From Vibrio aestuarianus (GTDB lineage Bacteria > Pseudomonadota > Gammaproteobacteria > Enterobacterales > Vibrionaceae), in assembly GCF_012395185.1 (NCBI RefSeq), contig NZ_JAAZTU010000009.1, positions 62,001 to 126,000 on the forward strand: a DNA stretch of 64,000 nt. The letters run 5' to 3'. Positions 36,976 to 46,829 of this stretch are shown one piece after another. The notes beneath the pieces were generated by a model. That model was given only the letters and a program-made list of their open reading frames with translations, was not told the DNA's origin and searched no databases. A program made the translations under genes and the position numbers. Every line of letters starts with the position of its first letter. Position 1 is the stretch's first letter.

Positions 36976-38709
36976 TTACATACGATCTAGCGTATCTATA
37001 CCTAGCAGTGATAAGCCTTGCTTGATGGTTTTCGCAGTAAGCGCAGCCAATTTTAGACGGCTTTGTTTGATGCTCTCATCTTCTGCTACAAGGATCGGGC
37101 AGGCTTCATAGAAGCTAGAGAATTGACCCGCAAGTTCGAATAGGTAGCTACACATAACATGTGGCTGACCTTCACGAGCAACGGTTTGTACCGCTTCTTC
37201 AAATTGAAGTAGTTTAGCAATGAGGGCTTTCTCTTTTTCTTCAGTAACTTTGATTTCGCCAGTCAGGTTATCCATTGATACCCCAGCTTTTGCAAAAATA
37301 GATGCAACGCGAGTGTAGGCATATTGCATGTATGGTGCAGTATTCCCTTCAAACGCTAACATGTTATCCCAGTCAAATACGTAGTCAGTGGTACGGTGTT
37401 TAGACAAATCGGCATATTTTACAGAGGCCATCGCAACTGTATTTGCGATATTGGCTTTCTCATCTGCGGCGAGATCTGGGTTTTTCGATTCAATTAGTTT
37501 TGCAGCGCGCTCTTGTGCTTCATCGAGAAGATCAGCAAGGCGTACTGTACCGCCCGCACGAGTCTTAAATGGACGGCCATCTTTACCTAGCATCATACCG
37601 AATGCGTGGTGCTCTAGAGTGACTTCTTCAGGAACATAACCCGCTTTGCGAACAATGGTCCAAGCTTGCATTAGGTGCTGATGTTGACGAGAGTCGATGA
37701 AGTACAAGACGCGATCAGCGCCCAAGGTTTCGTAACGGTACTTAGCACAAGCGATATCGGTTGTGGTGTATAGGAAACCACCATCACGCTTCTGAACGAT
37801 AACGCCCATTGGTTCGCCATCTTTATTTTTGTATTCATCTAAGAATACAACTTGTGCACCATCGTCTTCTTTAGCTAAGCCTTTCTCTTTCAGATCGGCA
37901 ACGATAGTTGGTAGCATGTCGTTGTACATACTTTCACCCATGACATCATCACGAGTTAAAGATACATTCAAGCGGTCATAGTTGCGCTGGTTTTGGATCA
38001 TTGTGACATCAACCAGTTTCTTCCACATTTCTGCACAGTACGTATCGCCACCTTGCAGTTTTACCACATAGCTACGCGCTTTAGCTGCGAACGCTTCATC
38101 TTCGTCGTACAGTTTTTTCGATTCGCGATAGAAGGCTTCAAGATCAGACAGTTCCATTGATACTTCGCCTGACTCTTGCTGTACTCGTTCAAGGTTGGCG
38201 ATAAGCATACCAAACTGAGTACCCCAGTCACCGATATGGTTAGCGCGGATCACTTTATGACCGAGAAACTCTAATGTACGAACCACAGCGTCACCGATGA
38301 TGGTAGAACGTAAATGACCAACGTGCATTTCTTTCGCAACGTTTGGTGCAGAGTAATCTGCAACGATGATTTGCGTTTCAGCGGTTGCTACACCAAGGCG
38401 AGAATCAGCCAATGCTGCGTCTGCTTGTTTTGCTAGGAAAGCTTCATCTAGGAAGATGTTTAGGAAACCCGGACCTGCGATTTCAACTTTAGAAGCGATA
38501 CCGTCTAGGTTTAGAACGTCCAATACTTTCTGAGCAAATTCTCGAGGGTTAGTGCCTAGTCGTTTAGCAACGCCCATAACGCCGTTTGCTTGGTAGTCAC
38601 CAAATTGTGGTTTTGCAGATTGGCGAACAGCTGCAGGGCTGCCTGCAGGTGCGCCAGCGGCTTCAAGAGCCTGAGATACTTTGTCATTAATAAGTGCTTG
38701 GATATTCAC
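36976..38709 (-). CDS. argS: Arginyl-tRNA synthetase
   Basis: ArgRS charges tRNA-Arg and is a class I synthetase. The 577-residue length equals E. coli. Seen: the N-terminal [14 protein letters not shown], the QFGDYQANG motif, the class I signature [20 protein letters not shown] around residue 123, and the ATP-site loop [11 protein letters not shown]. The KMSK motif is not canonical, as usual in ArgRS. I start it at the GTG at 38709, 5 nt after AAGGA, because its N-terminus matches the family; the frame runs open to an ATG at 38739 with a poorer site. Confidence 0.96.
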   Translation of the reverse strand: MNIQALINDKVSQALEAAGAPAGSPAAVRQSAKPQFGDYQANGVMGVAKRLGTNPREFAQKVLDVLNLDGIASKVEIAGPGFLNIFLDEAFLAKQADAALADSRLGVATAETQIIVADYSAPNVAKEMHVGHLRSTIIGDAVVRTLEFLGHKVIRANHIGDWGTQFGMLIANLERVQQESGEVSMELSDLEAFYRESKKLYDEDEAFAAKARSYVVKLQGGDTYCAEMWKKLVDVTMIQNQRNYDRLNVSLTRDDVMGESMYNDMLPTIVADLKEKGLAKEDDGAQVVFLDEYKNKDGEPMGVIVQKRDGGFLYTTTDIACAKYRYETLGADRVLYFIDSRQHQHLMQAWTIVRKAGYVPEEVTLEHHAFGMMLGKDGRPFKTRAGGTVRLADLLDEAQERAAKLIESKNPDLAADEKANIANTVAMASVKYADLSKHRTTDYVFDWDNMLAFEGNTAPYMQYAYTRVASIFAKAGVSMDNLTGEIKVTEEKEKALIAKLLQFEEAVQTVAREGQPHVMCSYLFELAGQFSSFYEACPILVAEDESIKQSRLKLAALTAKTIKQGLSLLGIDTLDRM

Positions 38710-38914
38710 ACGCGTGTCCTTCAATTCTGGGAATTGCAAAGGTATGCATTTTATTCACCGCATTGGGTGAATGCATATCTCGATTTTGTTCATAATTTGG
38801 CGCACATAATACCAATTTTATTAAGGCGCTTACAGGGACTAAATTAGGAAATTTTCTACTTTTCAAACCGATCTTGGTACTATTGGGCGAAAATCATTAT
38901 TTTGGACCGTTTAA

Positions 38915-39511
38915 ATGCTTGAACCTCTCATTGATGCACAACTTCACCCTGAGCAGTTAAAACAAAATATCATTCAATTTATGCATAAAATTCAAGACTT
39001 AACTGAAATTTTGCATATTGATTTATCAAGCAATAAAGCCGACCACATTGCGTTGCGTATTAATGATCCTGACTTAGCAATATTGGCACATAAAGCTTGG
39101 CTTAATGAAGGAAGAGAGATTTCGAACGCTGAAATTAACGGGCGTCCTATTATTGTGCTTGAATTTTCATCACCACTGCAGGTGTTAGGTTGGTCAATTG
39201 AGTGTCTAGAACTGCCTTATCCGGCTCCTGGAAAAATTTACCCACAGCAAACTTGGGAACACATCGAGTTTGTTGTGCCATCCAATGTACAAACTGCTCA
39301 AGAATATCTGCATGACATACAGTCGCGTTATCCATCTCTGCAAGAGCAGTGGAATAAGCTTGAGTCAAAAGGGGTTAAAGTAAAATTATCGAGCCCAAAA
39401 GGAGAGGGGGAGCGGTTGAATAACCCGACAGTTGCTTTTAAGTGGCAGGGGGTATGTATTAAGTTACACCCGCATTCATTGAAAGATATCGTAGCGTCAG
39501 AGCAAGCTTAA
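38915..39511 (+). CDS. yecM: YecM family protein (VOC fold)
   Basis: This 198-residue protein belongs to the YecM family, which has a glyoxalase/VOC-like fold. Recognisable segments are ADHIALRINDPD, GWSIECLELPYPAPGKIYPQ and TWEHIEFVVP. These carry His and Glu residues that could ligate a metal, but activity is not established. It is divergent from argS, as in E. coli. Its stop codon sits inside its own terminator. Confidence 0.88.
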   Translation: MLEPLIDAQLHPEQLKQNIIQFMHKIQDLTEILHIDLSSNKADHIALRINDPDLAILAHKAWLNEGREISNAEINGRPIIVLEFSSPLQVLGWSIECLELPYPAPGKIYPQQTWEHIEFVVPSNVQTAQEYLHDIQSRYPSLQEQWNKLESKGVKVKLSSPKGEGERLNNPTVAFKWQGVCIKLHPHSLKDIVASEQA

Positions 39512-39529
39512 CTCGCTCTGACTATTTTT
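39496..39529 (+). terminator. Terminator overlapping the yecM stop
   Basis: GTCAGAGC (39496-39503) pairs with GCTCTGAC (39515-39522), followed by TATTTTT. The left arm is inside the yecM coding sequence. Confidence 0.78.
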
Positions 39530-39541
39530 CTGCTAACAATA

Positions 39542-42319
39542 TTAACCTAAATCGCAATCTTTAGGACGAAGCTGAAATTCTTCAATTGAGCCGATTTCTT
39601 GGCCTAAATTCAGTGTTTCAGCGTCGTGATGAGCATTCCCTTGAGAGTGCATAATCAAGCGATTTGCTGTTCTTGGTTTTAATTCATTAACAATAAAACG
39701 AATCATATCACTGCGAGCGAGTAATTTAAGCTCTTCCAAGACCTGTTCTCTTTGATCAAAACCTGCATCTTTATTACCAATAGCGACCCACAACCTTTGT
39801 GCTCGGCTACGTAGTGTCGGGTCTGGCGCTGAAATCTGATTCCACAGCCCGCGTTTACTGCTGTGCCATTGGTATTCATTAAGTTCAAGAAGCACCATGT
39901 AAAAAGCATTCAGAAATTCATCGACAGCGGTGATTAACTCGCTAGGAGCCGCATTAGGCGATTGTACATAAAGTACAATGCCAGGGTGTCGGTTGAGTGG
40001 CATATTGCCAGTGCCGACCATATAGCCAAGTTGTTGCTTGGTACGGATCTCATGGAAGAAAGTCGCTGACATCAGATGGTTTGCCAGTGAATATAAGGCG
40101 ATATTACGTGCTGAGATATCATCACATTGGTAGTACACTACTACCGCTGAGTCTTCTTGATCGCAATGAACTTCTCTTTGAAATGTCCCATTTTTCCCGA
40201 GCATGATCAGTGGGCGTAGTGACTCTTCATATTGTTGATCTTTGACTCGCAACGCATTCTTCAATGTTTCGGCCATCGCTTGTGCATCTTTTCGTAGCCA
40301 GTCACCATAAACGAACATCTCAACATGCAGCTGAGCCAAAATTTGATCAACAAAGTCACGTAGCTCTTCTAACTTGATGTCTTTTAACGCCTCGAGTAGT
40401 ACATGATAAGGAGGGTTGTTGGGCTGCAAAATTCCTGTCATGGCATTAAAAATCTGCGATATTGGACGATCTTTAGTCGTATTGCGCCAATTTCGCAAAA
40501 GCTGTTGTTTAATGGTTTTAAAACGACTCTCGCTGAAATCACGTTTGGCGAAGCGTTCTAAAATCATTTCCATCAACTGAGGTTGTTTTTGACTGAACCC
40601 TGAAATAGTTAATGTAACGCCACCTTGGTGTGCGTACATGTTGTAGTTCATGCCGGCGATTTCGGCTTGGTAAGTCTCTTTGGCAAGAGAGTCTAAAAAC
40701 ATTTCAACGCATAGACGTGTTTTGACGATATTACTTGGGTTCGCGACCGAAATCGGGCTATCAATGGCGATGTAAATCACCCCTTTAGGCACCCTAAATT
40801 CCCTATCTTGCAAATGCCACAAACGAAAACCTGGTAATTCTTCAATAATTTCAGGATATTCTGATTGTGATGGTTCCAAATCTTTTGGGTCTAAGTGGTA
40901 ACAAATGAATGGATTTTTTGGTGGTAGTGAGGTCGCTATATCAATAGGTGTTGAAAATAGTGCGAGTTGTGAGCTGGAAAAAGGCGTCACAGAATAGGGA
41001 GTTGAATACCACTTTACGTGTTTGTCATAAACACCACCTTTGGCAACTAAAGTAGCCCGTAGGTTGCGAGGCGTTAGATACGCAAGCATTTTTCGTAGAA
41101 GTTGTTCATCGTAACCCGCCATCATGTAGTCACCATAGATGGTGTCTTGCGGTTTGTAATGCTGCATGTTCACCACTAAATGGCTCACCATATCTAATGG
41201 TCGAGTGGTTTCTTGAAAGCGAAACGCCGATTCAAGCACCGCTCTTTTTTCGTCATAGCGCCACTCATCTAGCCCTTGCTCGGTGATTAGTTTGATTTGG
41301 CTAAAGAGCGCTTGGATGATCGTTTCAACATGATCTAGTCCTGCGCGGGTGAGGCTAAAACTGACCGAAAACTCGCGATAGTTACTACCGCTAGCGCCTC
41401 CTCCTGCGGATAAAGAGGTGATCCAACCTTTTTCTTTTAGGGCTAGCATCAAGCTCCCTTCACCCTCATAACCGAGTAAATGAGCGAAGTAAGACAATGG
41501 TTTCACTTCATAAAAATCATCCATGCTTGGCGCTGGGAAGCTTAGTATAAGTTTACGAAGTTCCTTTAATGGCTCGATTTGGATAAATACCCCGGTATGC
41601 TCTTCCAACACAAAAGGTTCCGAGACAGATTTATGCCCAAGCTGCTGATTCAATATTGAAGAGAACTTTTCTTCTGCTAGCTGCTCAAGTTCATCTAGAC
41701 TATGTGGGCCCGATAAAGCAAGCGTCATTAAATCGGCAGAGTAGTGTTGATTATGGAACTGGACGATTTCTTCGCGAATAGAAACATCATTTCTGTCACA
41801 CAGAGTATCTAAATTACCCACCGAGAATTTCGCAAAGGGGTGCGCAGGGTTGATGGTTTCTTTTTGCACCTGGTACAAGCGGCGAGAGTCGTCGTTGAGT
41901 TTGAGTTTAAATTCAGAATCGACGGCTTGTCTTTCTTTATCTAAGGCTTCTTCATTAAACAGGGGAGCACAGAAAAATTGGCTGAAGCGGTCGAGGGCTT
42001 TTTCGAATGTATTCGGGCTGACATCGAAGAAGAAACAAGTATGTTCTGCTCCTGTCCAGGCATTATTGCTGCCACCATGTTGACTAATAAAACTTTGAAA
42101 TTCGCCTACTTTCGGGTATTTTTCTGTGCCCAAAAACAACATGTGTTCGAGGTAGTGTGCAAGGCCTTCTCTATCTGATGGATCATCAAAATGGCCGACA
42201 TTGACCGCTAAGGCCGCCGCTGATTTTTGCGCATCATCGGCTTGAATTAGTAACGTTCTCAACCCGTTGGTCAACGTTACATAGCGATAATGGTGAGTGT
42301 CGTTTGGGCTTAAATGCAC
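39542..42319 (-). CDS. Pitrilysin-like M16 zinc protease, apparently cytoplasmic
   Basis: This 925-residue protein has the M16 layout of E. coli PtrA and insulin-degrading enzyme. The inverted zinc motif HxxEH is HYLEH in GLAHYLEHMLFLGTEKYP near residue 60, with the downstream Glu expected in the ERQAVDSEFKLKL stretch. The four M16 domains would fit this length. PtrA is periplasmic with a signal peptide, but this N-terminus (MHLSPNDTHHYRYVTLTNGL) has no hydrophobic leader, so it is more like cytoplasmic insulysins. It is convergent with yecM. Confidence 0.88.
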   Translation of the reverse strand: MHLSPNDTHHYRYVTLTNGLRTLLIQADDAQKSAAALAVNVGHFDDPSDREGLAHYLEHMLFLGTEKYPKVGEFQSFISQHGGSNNAWTGAEHTCFFFDVSPNTFEKALDRFSQFFCAPLFNEEALDKERQAVDSEFKLKLNDDSRRLYQVQKETINPAHPFAKFSVGNLDTLCDRNDVSIREEIVQFHNQHYSADLMTLALSGPHSLDELEQLAEEKFSSILNQQLGHKSVSEPFVLEEHTGVFIQIEPLKELRKLILSFPAPSMDDFYEVKPLSYFAHLLGYEGEGSLMLALKEKGWITSLSAGGGASGSNYREFSVSFSLTRAGLDHVETIIQALFSQIKLITEQGLDEWRYDEKRAVLESAFRFQETTRPLDMVSHLVVNMQHYKPQDTIYGDYMMAGYDEQLLRKMLAYLTPRNLRATLVAKGGVYDKHVKWYSTPYSVTPFSSSQLALFSTPIDIATSLPPKNPFICYHLDPKDLEPSQSEYPEIIEELPGFRLWHLQDREFRVPKGVIYIAIDSPISVANPSNIVKTRLCVEMFLDSLAKETYQAEIAGMNYNMYAHQGGVTLTISGFSQKQPQLMEMILERFAKRDFSESRFKTIKQQLLRNWRNTTKDRPISQIFNAMTGILQPNNPPYHVLLEALKDIKLEELRDFVDQILAQLHVEMFVYGDWLRKDAQAMAETLKNALRVKDQQYEESLRPLIMLGKNGTFQREVHCDQEDSAVVVYYQCDDISARNIALYSLANHLMSATFFHEIRTKQQLGYMVGTGNMPLNRHPGIVLYVQSPNAAPSELITAVDEFLNAFYMVLLELNEYQWHSSKRGLWNQISAPDPTLRSRAQRLWVAIGNKDAGFDQREQVLEELKLLARSDMIRFIVNELKPRTANRLIMHSQGNAHHDAETLNLGQEIGSIEEFQLRPKDCDLG

Positions 42320-42531
42320 GGTGAATCTCCACAGAAAATGCTATTCTAATTATGGCGTTGAAACAGTTTGGTGCAAACAGTAAGCAACGATTTTATGAAC
42401 AAAATGTCATTTTAAGTCTTTGATCAACTTTAATAGACTGTTAACAAGGTCGAAGTCTTTGCTAGGTCTCCTGATATAATTGAAAATAATGCAGCGTAGA
42501 CTGCCAACATGATAATCACTAGGAATGAGTA

Positions 42532-42996
42532 ATGAAGATTTTTATTATGCGCCATGGAGAAGCTGAGCATTATGCCGCGAGTGACGCAGAAAGAGCCTTA
42601 ACCGAAAGAGGGCAGCGCGAGTCAGTAGCTGTGGCCGTTGCTTGTGAGAAACAAGGTCTTCGTCACTTTGACAAGGTGCTTGTTAGCCCTTACCTAAGGG
42701 CGCAACAAACATGGGCATCTATCGCGTCATATTTTGAATCTGACGATGTGGTTACTTATGATGATATTACGCCCTATGGACAAGCCGATACGGTCTTTGA
42801 CTATGTTTCAGCGTTAGTCGATATCGAGCAGTTAGAGTCAGTTTTATTGGTCTCTCACTTACCATTAGTCGGTTATTTGGCCGCAGAATTTGTCACCGAT
42901 CTTGTACCACCGATGTTTCCGACCTCGGGACTGATCGGCATCGACTATGATCCGCACACTATGCAAGGAAAGCAGATGTGGAGTATCTACCCTTAA
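42532..42996 (+). CDS. sixA: SixA, phosphohistidine phosphatase
   Basis: SixA belongs to the RHG (histidine phosphatase) family and removes phosphate from histidine of HPt or PTS-type proteins. The 154-residue protein begins MKIFIMRHGEAEHYA with catalytic His8, has VLVSPYLRAQQTW and the second active-site His in LVSHLPLVGYLAAE. The ATG follows AGGAATGAGTA. In E. coli, SixA acts on the PTS-Ntr NPr protein. The gap to flhA is 176 bp. Confidence 0.93.
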   Translation: MKIFIMRHGEAEHYAASDAERALTERGQRESVAVAVACEKQGLRHFDKVLVSPYLRAQQTWASIASYFESDDVVTYDDITPYGQADTVFDYVSALVDIEQLESVLLVSHLPLVGYLAAEFVTDLVPPMFPTSGLIGIDYDPHTMQGKQMWSIYP

Positions 42997-43096
42997 TGAG
43001 GGCGGGTAAAAAACTCCCATAAGATGAATAACTAGGCTACGTTTGATCAATGAGAGTAACATTTATCATATGTAGCCATTATTTTGACTTTGTTGC

Positions 43097-43112
43097 TGGA
43101 CTGAAAATTGCA
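43097..43112 (+). promoter_or_regulatory. Sigma-54 (RpoN) promoter upstream of flhA
   Basis: TGGACTGAAAATTGCA has GG and GC at the required 10-bp interval (consensus TGGCACG-N4-TTGCA). It lies 61 bp before flhA. In V. cholerae the flhA operon is RpoN/FlrC dependent. Confidence 0.75.
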
Positions 43113-43172
43113 TCACAATGCTAATTCATTGTCATATATATCAATATTCATCAATAGATTGCTTGCTAGCCT

Positions 43173-45266
43173 ATGAAATTCACACTCCCATTTGCGGATA
43201 GATTACCGTCAATACCACAACGTAGTATGCCTGCTATCGGTGCGCCGATTATGGTTTTGGCGACGTTGGCGATGGTTGTATTACCGATCCCCGCATTTTT
43301 GTTGGATCTGTTTTTCACGTTTAACATTGCCCTATCTATGGTGGTGCTATTGGTGACGGTTTATACCCGTAGGCCATTAGATTTTGCTGCGTTTCCTTCG
43401 GTGCTTCTTATTGCCACTTTGTTGAGACTAGCACTGAACGTTGCTTCCACTCGAGTCGTTTTACTGTACGGTCATGAAGGCCCAGGCGCGGCGGGTAATG
43501 TGATTGAAGCATTTGGTAATGTGGTTATTGGTGGTAATTATGCGGTTGGCCTAGTTGTCTTCTTAATTCTGATGATCATCAACTTTATGGTGGTGACTAA
43601 AGGTGCGGGCCGTATTTCAGAAGTAAGTGCTCGCTTTACCTTAGATGCATTGCCAGGTAAGCAAATGGCAATAGACGCTGACTTGAATGCGGGGTTAATC
43701 GATCAAGAGCAAGCTCGTGTACGCCGTTTTGAAGTCACCAAAGAAGCTGACTTCTACGGTTCGATGGATGGTGCGTCAAAGTTTGTTAAAGGGGATGCGA
43801 TTGCTGGTATCCTTATCTTATTTATTAACATTATTGGTGGGTTATCCATCGGTATGGCTCAGTATGGTCTGGGCTTTAAAGAAGCCATTGAAATTTATAC
43901 CTTGTTGACTATTGGTGATGGTTTGGTTGCACAAATCCCATCGTTACTATTGTCGATCGGGGCTGCCATCATGGTGACTCGTCAAAATACTGATGAGGAT
44001 ATGGGTGAGCAGGTTATTTTCCAGCTGTTCGACAACCCTAAAGCTTTGACCATCACCGCCGGTATTTTGGGTGTGATGGGTATTGTCCCGGGAATGCCAC
44101 ACTTTGCATTTTTACTATTGGCAGCTTTGGCTGGTGGCGGTGCCTATTTAATGCAGCGTAAACAGAAGAAAGCGGCAGAAGAGAAACAATTGCCCGCCAA
44201 AGTTGACAGCGATACGCCGACACAGAAAGAGCTGTCGTGGGATGATGTTCAACCCGTTGATGTGATTGGTTTAGAAGTCGGTTACCGTTTGATCCCTCTG
44301 GTCGACAGAGACCAAGGTGGCGAGTTGTTAGAGCGAGTCAAAGGTGTCCGTAAAAAGCTATCTCAGGACTTTGGTTTTTTGATCCCAGCAGTGCATATTC
44401 GCGATAACTTAGAGTTAACGCCAAACAGCTATCGGATAACGTTGATGGGCGTAGCCGTTGGCGAAGCAGAAATTCGTCCCGATCAAGAGCTTGCGATCAA
44501 CCCTGGGCAAGTTTATGGCGTCATTGATGGCGAGCGTACGGTTGACCCTGCTTTTGGACTAGAAGCCGTGTGGATCAGAGAAGATCAACGCGAACATGCT
44601 CAAGCGTTAGGTTACACCGTTGTTGACTCATCAACCGTACTCGCTACACACCTTAGCCAACTTCTCACAAATAATGCTTCACAGCTTATTGGTCATGAGG
44701 AAGTGCAAAATCTCATCGAAATGCTTGGTCGATCAGCGCCGCGATTGGTGGAAAACTTTGTTCCTGACCAACTGCCACTTGGTACCGTCGTTAAAGTGCT
44801 GCAAAACTTACTTAATGAAGCCATTCCTATCCGAGATATCAGAACCATCATACAAACATTGGCTGAGTACTCAGGTAAGAGTCAAGAACCTGACATATTA
44901 ACCGCAGCGGTTCGAATCTCATTAAAACGTTTAATTGTCCAAGAAATCAATGGAATAGAGCCTGAGTTGCCAGTTATTACACTCATTCCTGAGCTGGAAC
45001 AAATATTGCATCAGACAATGCAAGCATCGGGCGGAGAGTCTGCGGGTATTGAACCTGGTTTAGCGGAACGTTTACAAGCTGCACTCAGCCACGCAACGCA
45101 AGAGCAAGAATTAAAAGGTGAACCTGCGGTGTTACTAACTTCAGGCGTACTTCGTTCTACATTGGCGAAGTTTGTGAAAAACACAATACCGAATTTGCGA
45201 GTGCTCTCTTACCAAGAAATACCTGATGAGAAACAAATTCGAATTGTTCAAGCCGTCGGAAATTAA
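43173..45266 (+). CDS. flhA: FlhA, flagellar type III export gate protein
   Basis: FlhA is the export gate of the flagellar type III secretion apparatus in the MS ring. The 697-residue protein has about eight N-terminal membrane segments (to about residue 330), with the FHIPEP family signature RLALNVASTRVVLLYGHEG and the conserved VVTKGAGRISEVSARFTLDA loop. The C-terminal cytoplasmic domain, from about residue 360, binds export chaperones. It is the first gene of the large block behind a sigma-54-type promoter. The Shine-Dalgarno signal is weak. Confidence 0.96.
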   Translation: MKFTLPFADRLPSIPQRSMPAIGAPIMVLATLAMVVLPIPAFLLDLFFTFNIALSMVVLLVTVYTRRPLDFAAFPSVLLIATLLRLALNVASTRVVLLYGHEGPGAAGNVIEAFGNVVIGGNYAVGLVVFLILMIINFMVVTKGAGRISEVSARFTLDALPGKQMAIDADLNAGLIDQEQARVRRFEVTKEADFYGSMDGASKFVKGDAIAGILILFINIIGGLSIGMAQYGLGFKEAIEIYTLLTIGDGLVAQIPSLLLSIGAAIMVTRQNTDEDMGEQVIFQLFDNPKALTITAGILGVMGIVPGMPHFAFLLLAALAGGGAYLMQRKQKKAAEEKQLPAKVDSDTPTQKELSWDDVQPVDVIGLEVGYRLIPLVDRDQGGELLERVKGVRKKLSQDFGFLIPAVHIRDNLELTPNSYRITLMGVAVGEAEIRPDQELAINPGQVYGVIDGERTVDPAFGLEAVWIREDQREHAQALGYTVVDSSTVLATHLSQLLTNNASQLIGHEEVQNLIEMLGRSAPRLVENFVPDQLPLGTVVKVLQNLLNEAIPIRDIRTIIQTLAEYSGKSQEPDILTAAVRISLKRLIVQEINGIEPELPVITLIPELEQILHQTMQASGGESAGIEPGLAERLQAALSHATQEQELKGEPAVLLTSGVLRSTLAKFVKNTIPNLRVLSYQEIPDEKQIRIVQAVGN

Positions 45267-45322
45267 CGGAACTGCGGCCAACTGATACATAAGGCTTTGC
45301 CCCTTAAACACGGATATCTGCT

Positions 45323-46816
45323 TTGAAAATAAAACGATTTTTTGCCAAAGACATGCGTACTGCACTGCTGCAAGTGAAAGAAGAACTTGGTGCAGAAGCG
45401 GTGATCATGTCGAATAAAAAAGTCGCGGGTGGTGTAGAAATTGTCGCCGCTGTTGATGGTGAGCAGCCAACTCAACAAAACAGTAACAAGCGTTACAGTT
45501 CTCAGCCTAGACAGCAGGGATATACCCAGGTCACCCCGTCATTGAATAATGCTACTACATCTCGCGAGCTCGATGATGATCGCGTCAGCCTGCAAAATAG
45601 CGCAGATACTGGACGCTCAATGACCAAGCGTTTCGCGAACATGCTTAAGCAATACAGTACCCCGGGAAGTTCTGATTCTGAATATCGTTCAGAGAATGAA
45701 GATTCCTTGTCGGCATTGTTGCAACGCCAGTCGGGTTCTAAGCATTCTAATACAGGTCGAAATAGCCCAGAACTGAATGCTGACTCACCGTTGGCAAAAT
45801 TAATTGCTGAAGACAGAAGAACGGCATCTCGACCTGCACCAAAATTAGACCCATCCCGCTATGATCGCCAACAAGTTAAGGAGCAGAATGCTGCAAACCC
45901 TGAGCTTGAAAATATGCGTGAAGAAATGACGTCGATTCGACGCTTATTGGAGCATCAAGTGTCCGGTCTCATGTGGCAAGAAGTTGAACGTCGTGAACCA
46001 CTGCGAGCAATGTTGATAAAAAGACTCGAGCGAATGGGAGTTTCACAAGAGCTAGCGGATCAACTGGCTTGTTATATCCCAGAAGATACGCCACCACCCA
46101 AAGCATGGAAAGCGTTACTTGGCTTAGTTGCGGACCAAGTTCCTGTTTCTAAACAAGATATTCTAAAGCGTGGTGGTGTGGTCGCGTTGCTCGGTCCTAC
46201 CGGGGTAGGTAAAACCACCACGATTGCAAAACTGGCGGCTCGCGCTGCGATGGAATATGGAGCAGACAATGTAGCACTCGTTACTACGGACACTTACCGT
46301 ATAGGCGCACATGAGCAACTTTCTATTTATGGCAGAATCATGGGTTGTCCTGTAAGAGTTGCTAAAGATTCCAATGAGTTAGCCGATGTAATATATCAGC
46401 TACGTAATCGTCGCCTAATTTTAGTCGATACCGCTGGTATGGGGCAACGTGATGTTCGATTATCCGAACAGCTCGATACTTTAATGCAAGAGAGTAGCGA
46501 AGTGATTCATAGCTATCTTGTATTGCCGGCTACAGCTCAAAGAAAAGTACTACAAGAAACCATTGAGCACTTCAGAAGGATACCTCTTTCCGGGTGCATT
46601 ATGACTAAACTGGATGAATCATTGAGTTTGGGTGAATTTGTGAGTGTTGTCGTTCAAAATGCGTTACCCGTCGCTTATATCGCGAATGGTCAACGTGTAC
46701 CCGAAGATATTGTGATTGCACAGCCGAAATACATGGTCGCAAAGGCAAATGAATTGCTCGAGAAGTCGACAGAAAATGAACCTCATTACTGGAGCAGTGA
46801 CTCCGAGAGATTCTAG
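45323..46816 (+). CDS. flhF: FlhF, polar flagellum SRP-like GTPase
   Basis: FlhF marks the old pole for flagellum assembly. The 497-residue protein starts with the conserved MKIKRFFAKDMRTALLQVKEE segment, has a long charged variable middle (about 60-190), and an SRP54-like NG domain. The GTPase motifs are GPTGVGKTTTIAKLA (G1), DTYRIGAHEQL, DTAGMGQRD (G3) and TKLDE (G4). The start is a TTG at 45323. It sits 56 bp after flhA and 13 bp before flhG. Confidence 0.95.
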   Translation: MKIKRFFAKDMRTALLQVKEELGAEAVIMSNKKVAGGVEIVAAVDGEQPTQQNSNKRYSSQPRQQGYTQVTPSLNNATTSRELDDDRVSLQNSADTGRSMTKRFANMLKQYSTPGSSDSEYRSENEDSLSALLQRQSGSKHSNTGRNSPELNADSPLAKLIAEDRRTASRPAPKLDPSRYDRQQVKEQNAANPELENMREEMTSIRRLLEHQVSGLMWQEVERREPLRAMLIKRLERMGVSQELADQLACYIPEDTPPPKAWKALLGLVADQVPVSKQDILKRGGVVALLGPTGVGKTTTIAKLAARAAMEYGADNVALVTTDTYRIGAHEQLSIYGRIMGCPVRVAKDSNELADVIYQLRNRRLILVDTAGMGQRDVRLSEQLDTLMQESSEVIHSYLVLPATAQRKVLQETIEHFRRIPLSGCIMTKLDESLSLGEFVSVVVQNALPVAYIANGQRVPEDIVIAQPKYMVAKANELLEKSTENEPHYWSSDSERF

Positions 46817-46829
46817 GCGGCGGACAGAT

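Noticed and set aside
43034..43079. Terminator for sixA (GGCTAC ... GTAGCC)
   Set aside because: The 6-bp stem encloses a loop of more than 30 nt and has no strong T-run.
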